Shown one piece after another: positions 10,300 through 21,436 of a stretch of 25,001 nucleotides of DNA (position 1 is the first letter of the stretch; every line of letters begins with the position of its first letter). The translations under genes were made by a program, and so were the position numbers. Below the pieces are notes generated by a model, which saw only the letters and a list, made by a program, of their open reading frames with translations, had not been told where the DNA came from and did not search any database. The stretch comes from Pelargonium cotyledonis. Taxonomy: Eukaryota; Streptophyta; Magnoliopsida; Geraniales; Geraniaceae. The stretch spans positions 1 through 25,001 of the forward strand of contig JAYMTA010000709.1 of the NCBI GenBank assembly GCA_036897625.1, in the 5' to 3' direction.

Positions 10300-10920
10300 A
10301 TGTTATGAGACATTCTAAGGACGTTCAATGTTTTTATTATAAGCAAGAGTATAAATCGAGTCTTAAAATGTAAGACCTCTGCAACAGCAAATATTTTAAG
10401 CCAATTGCTCTTATGATAGTTGGTAAGAACGTTCAATATTGAATGTTTCTCATCTTCGAGATTAACAATCAACAATGTGCAAGCAAATAAAAATATGCAT
10501 AAGACGTGCAAGCAAAAAACGTTATGCGGCATCCCAAAGGAGTTGAATGTTGGATGTTGGTTTTCTTTGGGATGAAAATTTGATTATTCACAAGTGAAAA
10601 ATACTAAAGAGACGAAGTGCAAAAAACAAATGCTACGAGACATAATCTTGAGGATGTTTAAATTAGACGTTGCTCATTTTTAAGGGAAAAAAATAGATGG
10701 TTGGCAAGAAAAAATTATACTTAGATAACACGTAAGCATCGGCTGCACCTATGCGACATCCAGAGGATATTCAATGTTAGGTGTTGCTCATCTGATGTAA
10801 ATAACTAGAATGAGAAATCAACAAATGCTGCATAGATAAATTATAGGTAACTAAGGATACGATCATCCTCAGGACGCTCAATGTGTGATGTTATTCATCT
10901 TTTGGACAAAAAGCCAACAT
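10300..10920 (+). repeat. Old tandem array, about 110-bp unit, six recognisable units
   Basis: A core phrase close to GGACGTTCAATGTTGGATG, followed by TTGCTCATCTT, recurs with GTTCAA-equivalent positions at 10323, 10431, 10542, 10656, 10769 and 10876. The spacings are 108, 111, 114, 113 and 107. Upstream of the core most units also keep TATGAGACATCC-like words, and between units TGCAAGCAAA recurs. The regular period despite heavy divergence indicates an ancient satellite-like array rather than chance. Confidence 0.7.
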
Positions 10921-11059
10921 GGAACTATCTCATCTTCTTTATTTGTGTATGATTTTGCCAAATTTTTAGCTCTCTCTTGGCACTACATGTATGTTGCCCT
11001 ACACTATTTGATTTTTTTAAGTACATTATAAAATATTATTCTAATTGATTCGACAAAAA

Positions 11060-12180
11060 AAAAATTAGGTTAGCCTCTAACTAATGGACGAGAGACGCAT
11101 GACTAAAAAGGTCGCCACAGAAAGTCAGCATGGGTGCCGGTCAACTGTCTGAATAGGAAATAGACTAGGGGCACCAACCCGCACAGACGAACCTGCACGG
11201 ACCAAGATCCCACAAGCCCATCCACAAGGCCCATGTCTGCGAGCCCTACTCTTTTGTCCGCCTTTGCTGCTGAAACGCCCAAGTGGCTCATTCCCCCTAC
11301 TAGACTAGAAGTGTTGACAAGACCGATACTATGCCAAGACTAGTTATATTGTCAGGACTGGTCAAGAAAGACTGATATGCTTCAAAGAACATATCATAAT
11401 TATGAGAACATAGGTATCATAGGGAAGCATTTTCCTATGAGGGAGGTCCGAACATAGTCGCGGGTCTTGGAGGGGCCACGCACCTTGTTCCGGCCTCCCG
11501 CCCTTAGTTAATGCTCTCCTTGGAGGCAGATCAAAGATGAACCTCACCTCCCGTATGGATGGAGGTTTAGAATAGCGATAGCCCAATTGGCAAGCAAAAC
11601 CAGCTAACAACAAAGATGCGACATACTAAGAATACCGTCTGCCTTGCTGGTATGCGTATCTAGCATGCAGCAGACCATCAACTGTCATGTTGGTGTGCAG
11701 ATCCAATAGGCAGCAAGAAAGAGACCATTGCTTGTCCTGTTGATGTACAGATTTGACAGACAACGGACGAGAGACCATAGATTCTGCGGGCCCCACCTTG
11801 CCAACATGCGATCTGAGATTGTCGGGTGACATGTAAGTTTGAGGTCTATAAAAGGATACTCTAAGCCCACATTATTAGGTTTGGTCAATTCATCACTTAA
11901 GCACTACACGCAAGGACCTGAAAACACTCTCACGCATTCTTTGTGCTTTTTGTTAGTTCATTGCAATCTTTGTGTGTTCTTCGTTATTTCGAACGAATAA
12001 TGTAGATTCGATTATTAGTCTTTTATTACAATTATATTTGGGTGGAGATCTTATTCTCTTGCCAGAGGCATGCAGTCTCCTCTCTAGGTGATCCACTTAA
12101 CAATGTGTTACTTCGGAATATTACAGGTCACTGTCGTGGAGCACTGCTACCACTAGACACTTGAAGACCCGAAGACCAAC
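11060..12180 (+). mobile_element. LTR-like promoter block, module C
   Basis: A TATA box TATAAAAGG (11847-11855) is followed about 197 bp downstream by GGAGATCTTATTCTC (12044-12058) and TTGCCAGAGGCATGC, matching the GGAGATCTTGATTCTCACGCCAGAGGC of module B in the same position. Upstream of the TATA box is a GC-richer U3-like region with an exact 50-bp-period tandem repeat (11623-11780). The GC-rich hairpin of A and B is not conserved here. No pol sequence is attached. Outer ends are approximate. Interpreted as a solo or truncated LTR fossil of a family related to modules A, B and D. Confidence 0.45.
11623..11780 (+). repeat. 50-bp tandem repeat in module C
   Basis: GACCAT recurs at 11673, 11723 and 11773, exactly 50 bp apart. 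TGTTGGTGTGCAGAT (from 11689) and TGTTGATGTACAGAT (from 11739) recur at the same spacing. A more diverged unit precedes from about 11623. It lies upstream of the TATA box. Confidence 0.75.
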
Positions 12181-12714
12181 ATTGGACTAAGTTACAACTG
12201 CCTTGACTTGAAAAAAAAAGAAAAAAAATTCTCACAACCATATACAAGAGGCTTGATTTTAATTTAGAAAAAAACAGTTAAATCACTAAAAAATTAGGAT
12301 ACAATTTTCAGAGTAAATGAAGGTTAAATCACCAACATTGGACTAAGTTTCCAAACGAATGTATATCTAAGCGTGCATATATTCTATATGAGGTTTAGAA
12401 TTTTATCAACATACCTTTTATAAATTATGAAATTTTGAGCTACCATTAAGAATTGGATTAATTTGGCTGTGGGTCCGAGTGATAGTTAAAAGGAGTTTTG
12501 GCATGGCCCTTGCAACTGTGACAACAACCCTTGTCTCATTACCTAAGATCTTAATAATCAAGACCCTTCCCCACTATGTACCTTTCAAAAACCTTGCCCT
12601 CAGCTCCTCGCATCAAATCACCTTCCATAACCCATCCATTCTAGTTCATCTGTCTATTTTAAATTTTAAATCAACCCGCGAAAACTAACAACCATCCAAA
12701 ATGTCCCAGCTACC
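12181..12714. other. Intergenic stretch, nothing firm
   Basis: AT-rich. The phrase ACCAACATTGGACTAAGTT occurs twice (about 12177 and 12331), which may mark a small local duplication. The plus-strand open frame at 12479-12688 has no recognisable domain. Confidence 0.4.
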
Positions 12715-12722
12715 GCATAATT

Positions 12723-13178
12723 TAGGAGTGTTCATAGACGGGTTATCTGCCTGTTTATAGATGTGACCAATCAAAATTGTTTGTTGCGGTTTGGAGTGTT
12801 CATAGACGAGTTTATGATTCGTGAAACACTTATATTTCTGAACAATTATATTTGTGAATATCGTGTTACTCGGTTTGACGGGTTACGTACGATTCAAATC
12901 AACTAACTTAAAGCAAAAAAAAATTTAAGAATTGATAACCGAAGAAAATAACTTAGTCGACTTACTCAAACTTAATGGTGTTTCTTAGAGTTCTAGTTGG
13001 TAGGGCGAGCAGGTTACCCTTGGGTTGAACTTAATGAACTTATTCACCCATTAGACATGTTGGTTGGGTTGAGTTAGACCGTAGAGTGAGCGGTACAAAT
13101 TTGGGAGATGTGTTAACTATGCGGATAAGATTTAGATTGACAGGTTAGTTGATTATCGATCTTTTCTGAACACTCCTA
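12723..13178. mobile_element. hAT-like MITE, 456 bp
   Basis: Perfect 12-bp terminal inverted repeats TAGGAGTGTTCA (12723-12734) and TGAACACTCCTA (13167-13178). The TAGG tip and the GGGTT/AACCC-rich interior resemble plant hAT-type MITEs. No coding capacity. Flanking 8-mers (GCATAATT and CTAGCAAA) do not match, so a target duplication is not supported. A second left-end-like copy lies inside at 12791-12808. Confidence 0.65.
12791..12808 (+). repeat. Internal copy of the MITE left end
   Basis: TTGGAGTGTTCATAGACG repeats the left terminus (TAGGAGTGTTCATAGACG at 12723) 68 bp downstream. This suggests a self-insertion, a tandem end duplication or a nested relative. Confidence 0.7.
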
Positions 13179-13799
13179 CTAGCAAAAGGAGATAGAACTA
13201 GCATGCATGTAAACATCATCAAATTAAGAAAAACAACATTTTGTTCAAATTCAAGGGATGATCATACAATTTTGAGAAACTTGCCAAGAAGTTAGACAAT
13301 TTTCTTGCAAATCATGTGAATGTGATGTTGAAAGATGTGAAGTTGTTAAAGAATGGAGCCTAGAGAGCATGAGTGATTCATACGAAAGTAAGCATGAGAA
13401 GCCGGCCTCCACCATATGTTCACATAATAATAAATTATAAAATGAATTTAATTAAGGGAAGGGACAAAAATACAGTGAGGAAGAGAAGTCAATCAGAATC
13501 ATGTGCATATATCATTTAAGACCAAAAATAAAGTTGCGGGACATAGGCACGTGTGGTTGTCAAAACACAAATGCTCTCTACACGTCATCTTAATTTATTC
13601 TTATTGATTCTACTACCCAACAATGTATTCAAAAATAATTTCACAAAAGTTTTTAGTATTTCAAATTAGTAATGTATATAATGTGGCGTCGTTGACTAAT
13701 AATGGTTGTTTTTGTTTCGTCCAATTTGACTCAATCAAATTAGATGATCAAAACGTGGTCGTATAGTTAAGTCTTCTTTTCTAAGTCAATGTGTTTGAA
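13179..13799. other. Intergenic stretch, nothing firm
   Basis: AT-rich. No gene, RNA or element end is recognised on either strand. Confidence 0.4.
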
Positions 13800-13892
13800 A
13801 GGTTTGTTGACTCGGGTGCTGGAGCTACGGGTATTAGTATCTCGAATCCTGGTGATCGAACATGTCGCATGCACAGAACAGCACAACGTTAA

Positions 13893-13925
13893 GCGGAGAC
13901 CCCGGATGTGTGTCCGGGGGACCGC
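13893..13925 (-). other. Conserved GC-rich hairpin of module B
   Basis: Minus-strand arms GCGGTCCCCCGGA and TCCGGGGTCTCCGC pair around a CACACA loop. The sequence and position after the GAGATC motif match module A. Confidence 0.7.
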
Positions 13926-14137
13926 CTCTGGCGTGAGAATCAAGATCTCCACACAAAGTATTTGAGTAACTTGAATATTCAAAAATTTACAAAGAACGTT
14001 CTAAGATCTTCAATGAATTGCGAAGAACACGAAGAACGCTTGGGATGTTTTCGTGCTCTTGGATCTATAGCTCTTGAGAAATGAAATTTGTGAACACCTT
14101 ACCTTTGGGTGGAGGGCCTATTTATAGGCCTCCATTT

Positions 14138-14154
14138 ACCTGATGACGTGGCGG
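14138..14154 (-). promoter_or_regulatory. ACGT-core element before the module B TATA box
   Basis: CCGCCACGTCATCAGGT on the minus strand, 11-12 bp before the TATA box at 14126-14119. Module A has the same word with one change (1483-1499) at the same distance from its TATA box. ACGT cores are binding sites for plant bZIP/bHLH factors. Confidence 0.5.
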
Positions 14155-14278
14155 CTTGTGATTCATCGAAAGTCTTGTGGGGCCCGTCAATGTGTTTACC
14201 TTTTTATCCTTGAAAGCTCATTTGGATAAGCAATCCAAGTGTGCTCTCCATTCTCAAATACTGTATTTGTTGAATAAA

Positions 14279-14367
14279 GATAACAACTGCAGATAACAAC
14301 CGTAGACAACGGCTGCAGATAGTGACTGCAGCTAGCGACTACAGATAACGACAGCAGATAACGACTT
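14279..14367. repeat. 13-bp tandem repeat, 6.8 copies, in module B
   Basis: Units start at 14279, 14292, 14305, 14318, 14331, 14344 and 14357, exactly 13 bp apart, with consensus GATAACGACTGCA. It lies upstream of the module B TATA box. Confidence 0.9.
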
Positions 14368-14791
14368 GGTGTGTAAGCTGACGAGAGCTCAAGGTGGTTG
14401 GCATGACATGCTCCCATTTGCTGACCGATCAACTTTTATTAATGTCGCTAGTACATTTTTTGCCACTCTGGTCTTGTTCGGAGATGGATTTGGTTTTTCG
14501 TTTGAGAATTTGAATTTGGGTTCATCTTGACGCATTCGGGTTCTTTGACTGGTATTGACCCATATTTTGACTTTGACTTGCTGACGTGGACGTTCAACGG
14601 ATCCAGCGGGCCACGTGTCGCTTTTCCATTGGTCAAATCCGATTTTGATTTTTAGGGTATCATCAAATTGTTAGGGTAAATATGAAGATTTTGGGGTAAA
14701 ATATATTAAACTAATATATTAAGTTAAATTTGGGATAACTTTTTCAATATTGTAATAGTATATAATTGATGAGAAAAATAATTGTAACATT

Positions 14792-14999
14792 GAGTACTAA
14801 CTTGACCTTAAAACTTTAAATCAAGTATGTAATTGGTCTAAATTTAAATTCGAGTACTAATTTGATCTTTTAAAAGTTTATGAGTGCTAGTTTAGGCCTA
14901 AAACTTCTAATTGAGCATCAAATTGAGATATATTTGAATATGAGTATTAATTTGACATTTTCAAACTTTCTTGGGTACTAAAATGATCATTGTCTCTAG
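14792..14999. repeat. 30-bp tandem array, seven diverged units
   Basis: Units of the type GAGTACTAATTTGATC followed by an A/T-rich half begin at about 14792, 14823, 14852, 14882, 14912, 14942 and 14973 (period 29-31). The array ends exactly where the LINE's target duplication and poly(A) tail begin, so the LINE inserted at or in this array. Confidence 0.8.
14983..14999. repeat. Target-site duplication of the LINE, left copy
   Basis: ATGATCATTGTCTCTAG, matching ATGACCATTGTCTCTAG at 22812-22828 at 16 of 17 positions. It abuts, after one G, the 13-T run that is the LINE's poly(A) tail. Confidence 0.9.
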
Positions 15000-17900
15000 G
15001 TTTTTTTTTTTTTGAAGGAGAAATGGCATTCATAATCAAGCACGAGCAATGCTTGGTGGTAACACCAACTGGCTCCATACATGTAGGCCGGACATAGAAT
15101 TAGTAGCCCTATCAATTTTATGAGCTATCGAGTTCGCTGATCTAGGAACAAAAGAGAGCAACACGTTCTCAAACATGGAAGCTATAAATAAACAATCAAC
15201 AACTAAAAAATCGTAAATACTATGCACATCCGACCCTAACGCGAGGTTTGATACCATACCCTATGAATCATTCTCCACCACGATCTTCGTCCAACCCTTG
15301 CTCCGAGCCCATAAGAGGGCCTCCCTCACTGCCATAACCTCCGCCATCTTCACCGACTGGGTTTCATCCTGCTACCGTCTGGTGCTATCTCGGGTAGCCC
15401 AGCCCACTCCATACCCAGCCTCCCCAAATGTGGTTGTATCCACATTTAACTTCACCTAACCCAGATCCTGCCTCGTCCACTGTCTCCATTCCTGGTTCAG
15501 CCCCGACCCCCTGACCTCATCGGCAACTGCCTCACCTAATCAACTACCCGCTCTACCTTGTGGGTCTTGACCAAACCCGCTTTTGTGTCCCTCACCATCT
15601 CCCATATATGCACAATACCCATACACTTACCTTCCTATACCAACATGTTCCTTCTCTTCCAAATTCCCCACCCAACATATAGCAACCTATCAAACTCTCC
15701 CTCCCCACCTTCACTTGTTGACAGACCCGCTGAAACCATTCCAAGGCATTAGTGGACCTGTTTACCATCCCCGCCATACTGGCACGTCCCCAGATGGGCC
15801 TCATTTCCATACACTCCAAAATGGAATGCTCCCTTGTCTCTAAACCCTGTTGACACACCATACAAACCTCCCCCACCTCCACCCTTTTTTCCGGAGAGTG
15901 TTGACTGGTAAACAATTCGATAAGAACTTCTACCAAAACACACGAACTTTTGGCTGCACATTTGCGGCCTACAATTTTAGCCATTCTCCGCCATCTAGCA
16001 AAGCTTTTTATACGTGCTCTTGACTGAGTGATCTCCCAACTCCTCCCACTTCCAAAAATATTTATCAACCGTTTCTCAGCAGCTAAGAGGCAGCCCCAAT
16101 ATCTTAGCCCTTACCTGATCCAAGAAGCATACACGGAGCTTCACCACATCCCACTCCCTCGCACCATCCATGAATAGATCCGACACTATTCCGTTCTCCG
16201 CCAAAACTCTAAAACCTGTCGGTCGGCCTTCACAAGACCCCAGCCACCTATCTTTATATATACAAGCGGTCCTCCCATCACCTACCTGAAACTAGACGTC
16301 TTTCCTCAGCAGCTCCTTCACGGTACAAAACGACCTCCACGTGTAGCTCGGGTTATGACCCACCCCCACCTCCAAAAAATTGCTTGAAGGGTACTACATC
16401 CCTTTCTTAACTCGAGCAAAAAAAGAGGTAGGTTCCATGACAAGGCGCCACCCTTGCTTGCCAATGAGCGCAATATTAAACTCATTTAGCCTCTAAAACC
16501 CTAAGCCCCCATCCACCTTCGGGCCACATAGTTTGGACCATTCTTTCTAATGTATCGACTTCCTCCCACCCCCTTGGAACCCCCACCAGAACCCGTTTCA
16601 AGCCTGCTCCAAGTCCTCCACCATGCTAGTCGATAATAAATAGACACTCATGATATATGTGGGTAGAGCTTGAGCCACCAATTTGAGGAGAATTTCCTTC
16701 CTCGCTCCCGAAAGAAACGTCATATTCCACCCACCCATGCGCTCTCTAGCTTTATCCACAATGTCATGGAACACTTTATACTTTCACCAACCAATACCAA
16801 TCGGGACCCTTAAATATGACCCAAAAGATTCCACGACCTTGACCCCCAACAAGTTATTTATATCTAAACGAGTATTCTCCACCGTAGATGGACTAAAGAA
16901 TAAGGAAGCTTTATGAAAGCTTACCTTCTGACCCGAGGCCCTCTCATACATCACCAAGCAATCCTTAAGTTGTGAAGCACAGTTCAATGTAGCACCAAAC
17001 AAAATAGAGTCATCCGCGAACAACAAATAAGACATCCGGGGGTATTCGGATGTGATCTGACATCCAAGCACTAACCTGCACCGCTCCTTCTCCTATTTCA
17101 AGAACGAGAGCTCCTCAACGCGTATAAGGAACAAAAAAAGAGATAACGGATCACCCTGCCTCAATCCCCGACCCGGAGTAAAGCTTGGCATGAGCTTACC
17201 ATTGACTTATACCCGAAATTTGGACGTCTCCAACTTCACCATCATTTGCCTATCAAACCCCAACTTCACCATCATTTGCCTAATATATTTCCAATTCACT
17301 CTATCATAAGCCTTGGCCATATCCAACTTTAAATCTAACCACCCCATCGCCCTCTATGAGTGTCTCTCGATCCAATGTATTACTTCGTTCACCACACAAA
17401 TGTTATCTGTTATGAGGCAGCCTTTCACAAATGCGCTTTGTTCCTCAGAGATCACATCACCTATCACCTCGTGCAACCTGTTAGCCAACACTTTTGAAAC
17501 CAACTTATAAATCACATTACATAGGGCTATTAGTCTCAAGTCCCCAACACCCTCTGGGTTAACCTTCTTCAGAATAGGCATTATACTTGCATCATTAAAA
17601 GTATCAGGAAAAGAACATGAATTCAAATAGTGTATGCAAGCTTCTGTTACCTCCCTTCCCACCACACTCCAATGTTACTGAAAGAAATCGGGGGAGAACC
17701 CATCTGGTCCCGGTGCCTTGTTCGGGTCCATCTCGTCCAATGTTTTCTTCATCTCCTCCTCCTTAAATGGTGCCATTAGCCTCCGGTTCTAAGCCTTGGA
17801 CACCTCACCCCTCACCAAGTCACAAACCTCCTCTGGCCATGTCGTCTTCCCCTGCATCATAGTTCGGAAGTGTGCCTAAATGATCTTCTCCAACTTCTAA

Positions 17901-18512
17901 CCCTCTTGTACGCACTCCCTGGTCTCTTTCTTCAGCTGGCTGATTTTTTTATGCTTCCTCCTATAAGATGCCGCCGCGTGGAAGAATTTTGTGTTAAGGT
18001 CACCATTCCTTAGACAACTAATTTTTGCTCGCTACTTCCAATAAACCTCATGAGCATTGAGAGCCTTCAAATATTCCTTCCTCTCATCCTCCCCATCGAA
18101 ATCGTACGCCTCCACAACTTCCAATCTATGACGAGCTCTCTGAACTGCCCCCTCCGGTCTGTGGCGACCCCGTCTCCAACCCGATAGCACCTCCCGACAC
18201 ACCTTTAACCGGTCCATGATTAAGGGCTTCCATCCCTTCCAACCCGTCTCCACCGTCGGCCGACATCCCTCATCCAACACCCATGCATTCTCATGTTGGA
18301 ATTTCCTCGGCGGACCATTGATCCCAACACCCAAACAAATGAGTAAGAATTGGTGATCTGATGTGAAGTACGGAAAATACCTCACTTTCTAATACCCAAA
18401 CCTCTCTAACCAATTCATCGAGCCGAAATCTCTATGTAGCCTCTCCTCCGCCCTCCTCGTCTCCCCACTCCCCTCCTCCATGTGTAGAACACCCCCACCA
18501 CCCCCAGAATAT
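15000..18512 (-). mobile_element. L1-type LINE, 3' segment: end of endonuclease, RT, zf-RVT, RNase H, poly(A)
   Basis: Minus strand, in ORF2 order. Endonuclease end: a segment like LGxVGxxFTW (about 18479-18510) and TSDHQFLLI (about 18350-18362), the usual SDH catalytic end. RT: SEEQSAFVKGCLITDNI (about 17415-17465) and the catalytic FADDS (17008-17020), then ASGQKVSFHKASLFF. Zinc-binding tail CMVC-x9-H-x4-C (about 15800-15870). RNase H-like end FVPRSANSIAHKI (about 15110-15150). A 13-nt poly(A) tail is seen as T at 15001-15013. The frame is broken in several places, so it is inactive, but most of ORF2 remains, making it much more complete than the copy at 7556-9103. A partial 30-bp tandem duplication (17231-17282) adds an in-frame RQMMVKLGFD. 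An RNase H tail marks the plant L1 lineage. Confidence 0.9.
17231..17282 (-). repeat. In-frame 30-bp tandem duplication inside the LINE RT
   Basis: CAACTTCACCATCATTTGCC occurs at 17231 and again at 17261. Minus-strand translation duplicates RQMMVKLGFD. It is a local duplication within the decayed RT. Confidence 0.8.
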
Positions 18513-20349
18513 TATAGTGGACCCCTTTTGTTAAAAGACTCACTTAATTTAATTTATAATTTCATGGAGGTTCCACAGCGAGTGCTTTTCCTTTGTATAT
18601 ATAAGTGGGCAGTTTCAAAAGTAGGGGTTAAGAAATGTTATAAAATAGTTTCAGAATAAAACTTTACTCTTAATTTTAGATTCTTCTAAAAGTAAAAGGA
18701 TTGTTCCTAATAGAAGTCCGCTCTAGTATTTGAAGTATACAAGAAATCCCTTTTTTATTAAAACTATAGTTAGGAACAATAAAGAGCTTCACTTAGAATC
18801 TACAATGCAGTTTACAAACCAAAGTCTTTAATTTTTAAAAATAATTTAAGAGCGGGAGCTCTTCTTAATATACCATATAACTAAACAAAGGGCGAGTAAA
18901 GGGGTCCTAGGAGTCTCTTCTTGTCAAGCAGATATATTAAGTAAAACTAGGTGCATTTCCCTTTAGAGAAGTCCTTTTAAAACCAAGATCTAAAAAAAAG
19001 CCATTCCCCTCGTTTTACTTATAGCAATATAAAGCGTCCCCGTATACTTGAAGAGAGCAATAACAATGCGATCCGGACCCCAAATATTTATCACTAAAAA
19101 ACTATAAAGGACCCTTATTTGTCATTGTGAGGAGATAGCTTACCTTACTAAGGTACAACAAGCAAGGGGGTATACTAACTAGGGTTTAGGGTAAAGAATG
19201 CCATTAAGTTCTGTATTTACTATAGTCAGAAAACAAATCAAATACAGCAAGGGTAGAGGGGCACTCTTATTTATCTAAGGGTTTAAAAAAGAGTAAGGCC
19301 AATTTAGCTTCTCCAAAAGAAGGATAAGACTAGGAAATCCAGGTATATATACTCCTATGGAATTGCTAAAGTTTATAGATTTAAATACAAGCAAGACATC
19401 TGAAACTAGTTACCTAAAGAGTAGTTTAAAGGATTTTTAAGGAAAAAATGAGCTAACCAGAGGGCTTACCACGAAATCTGATTTTATAATTCGTATTAAA
19501 AAAAAAAGGGTCCCTTCATTTTTTTTTTGGTCTCTTCTTCAATAAGGATAGAAAAACAGAAAAGGAAATTGATCAAGGCATGCTTTTCCTTAGAAGTTAT
19601 TAGATTTATACAAAGAATCGAATTTATCAATGGCTAGGGATTACCATTATATGATTTTCTCTTACTGTTAGAATCAAAGACATTATAAAGAGCTTTTACT
19701 TAAGAGAAGTCAAACTAACAGAAAGTTCTTTTCTGAAGGGACTTTGCCTTATCATAAGAAGGAACTCTAGTAGGATAATATATATTGGATTATTTAAGAC
19801 TTTTTATTACTCCGATTATATATTTAGAGAGTCCCGACTGCCCAGAATAAAGGTATGAAGCTACTGTAAAAAGAGTTGAATAGAATTTCTTTGTAGCTTA
19901 TGAAGTAATACTTGTATCTGGATATACTACAGGACTTTCTTAGTACGTGCCTGCCTTTAAATAGAACCTTGTTCACTTACCCCTAAACTTCTTTAATATC
20001 TAAAACCAGAAACTTGACTCTTCCTCCTTAGCTAAAAAGAGAATACCTGTTTATAATATTCGATTCCTATTCTTGAGAACTAAGAAAACTTAGATAAAAC
20101 TAAAGAAAATTCTTTTTATTACTTTTACAGATAAGCTAAGTCTTTTATTACATATTCTATTAAAAGAACTACTCATTTGGTCCTATTTACATAATTTACT
20201 TTTCTAAAGACTTCTCCTAAAAGCATCTGAAACAAAGACGGCAATGAATTGCACTTACTACTTTTTTTTACTATATAATTACTATATACAATAGTTTATA
20301 GAAAATTTATAAATTTCATGAAAGGGTTTAGTAAATCGGTTTAAGTAAC

Positions 20350-20864
20350 ATGCCTTTTCTTCGTTTAACCTATACCATTAAATTGGATACACCCTTTTTC
20401 AGGTTATCTCTTCTTTTTAGAAAATCTGCGGTTTTGCAAAAGTTTAAAGTTTCTTGGCTAGCACGTTTTTACTTTTATGTTTTGCGAGGTTCCATTTTAG
20501 AAGAGACTTCCTTCTTTGCTATCTTGTACATTACAAAATCCCTAGGATAACCAATCCCTTTAGTTGAACTTACAAGATCTACAAAACTTAGCTTTCGGTT
20601 TACCTTATGAAGAAGGAACAAACTAACCAAGCTATTTCTATAGGATTTTGTGCTTTTTTAGAGTTATTGAAGTATAATAAGCATCAGAAATCAAAACAGT
20701 GGATTCCTTGCTATTATAGTTATTTACACCCCCTCTATGGGCTGGATCATTTAAACAAAAAGTACTGCTTAATACTAAAAAGTAGTCCCGATGAACCTCG
20801 CACAAGTATAGGGTACCCAATCAGGAGGTATATTAAATTAAGGAATATGACCATAGACATCTGA
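20350..20864 (+). other. Two short open frames in the AT-rich insertion, unrecognised
   Basis: Plus-strand open frames at 20350-20550 (66 residues, starting MPFLRLTYTIKL) and 20607-20864 (85 residues, ending YIKLRNMTIDI) are the longest in the insertion and lie in different frames. I recognise no domain in either. They sit upstream of the VDDLLLY string and the domain V-like segment, where a group II intron would carry a maturase frame, but their sequences do not resemble matR as I know it. Probably not functional genes. Confidence 0.2.
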
Positions 20865-21436
20865 AATAAATAACGGCAAATCCCGGTCATATTTGAGAGA
20901 CTTCATAGGAGATCGTTTAAGCTTCTTGTACTTTATTCAACCATGACAGCACTAAAATCCTTTGCGTTGACGACTTGCTGTTATACCAGGAGGCACTTTT
21001 TGGGGGTTCTACATACTAGAAGTTCCTAGGAAAGCATTATAAGACTCTTGAGTAGTGCATAAAGGGAAATAGAAAAATCTTATATTCTTTACTATATAAA
21101 TGGCGAGAAGAGCTAGTTTCATTACAATACTAGGGTAAGTTTACAAGGTTTTTAAATAGACAGCTAACTGAGAAAATATATAGTATTATATTACTGTTAT
21201 AAAAAATTTAAAATGTTTTAATCTCCTGTTTAATAGAGAAATTTTAAGGGTGCGTGGACATCATATTCATTAATTAACTGATTAATCGTAAGTTACTACT
21301 TTCTAAGAGAGCCTACTTTAGTAGTATCTTTCTAAAGTCCTCTTACAAAATATATAGGCTTTGTACAAGTGTCTTATTAGATTCCAAATGGGTTTTCCAA
21401 GGACCGATTTTAGTGTTATTGACAACATAAACTGTC

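Larger units (their letters stand above)
13800..14640 (-). mobile_element. LTR-like promoter block, module B
   Basis: On the minus strand, in order: a 13-bp tandem array (14367-14279), ACGT element CCGCCACGTCATCAGGT (14154-14138), TATA box TATAAATA (14126-14119), a leader of about 170 bp, GGAGATCTTGATTCTCAC (13950-13933), the GC-rich hairpin (13925-13893), and further down ACCCGAGTCAACAAACC (about 13817-13800). A and B are clearly the same family across the promoter, motif and hairpin. No pol region or partner LTR is present and the outer ends are approximate. Interpreted as a solo or truncated LTR fossil. Further ACGT-core boxes (CCACGTGTCGC near 14612) lie in its upstream part. Confidence 0.5.

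Noticed and set aside
11103-11888. Several minus-strand open frames of 62-83 residues
   Set aside because: They lie in the U3-like region and 50-bp repeats of module C, with no recognisable domains.
12715-13186. 8-bp target duplication for the 456-bp MITE
   Set aside because: The flanking 8-mers GCATAATT and CTAGCAAA do not match well enough.
15558-15843. Plus-strand open frames of 64 and 86 residues
   Set aside because: Antisense shadows of the LINE zinc-binding RT tail on the minus strand.
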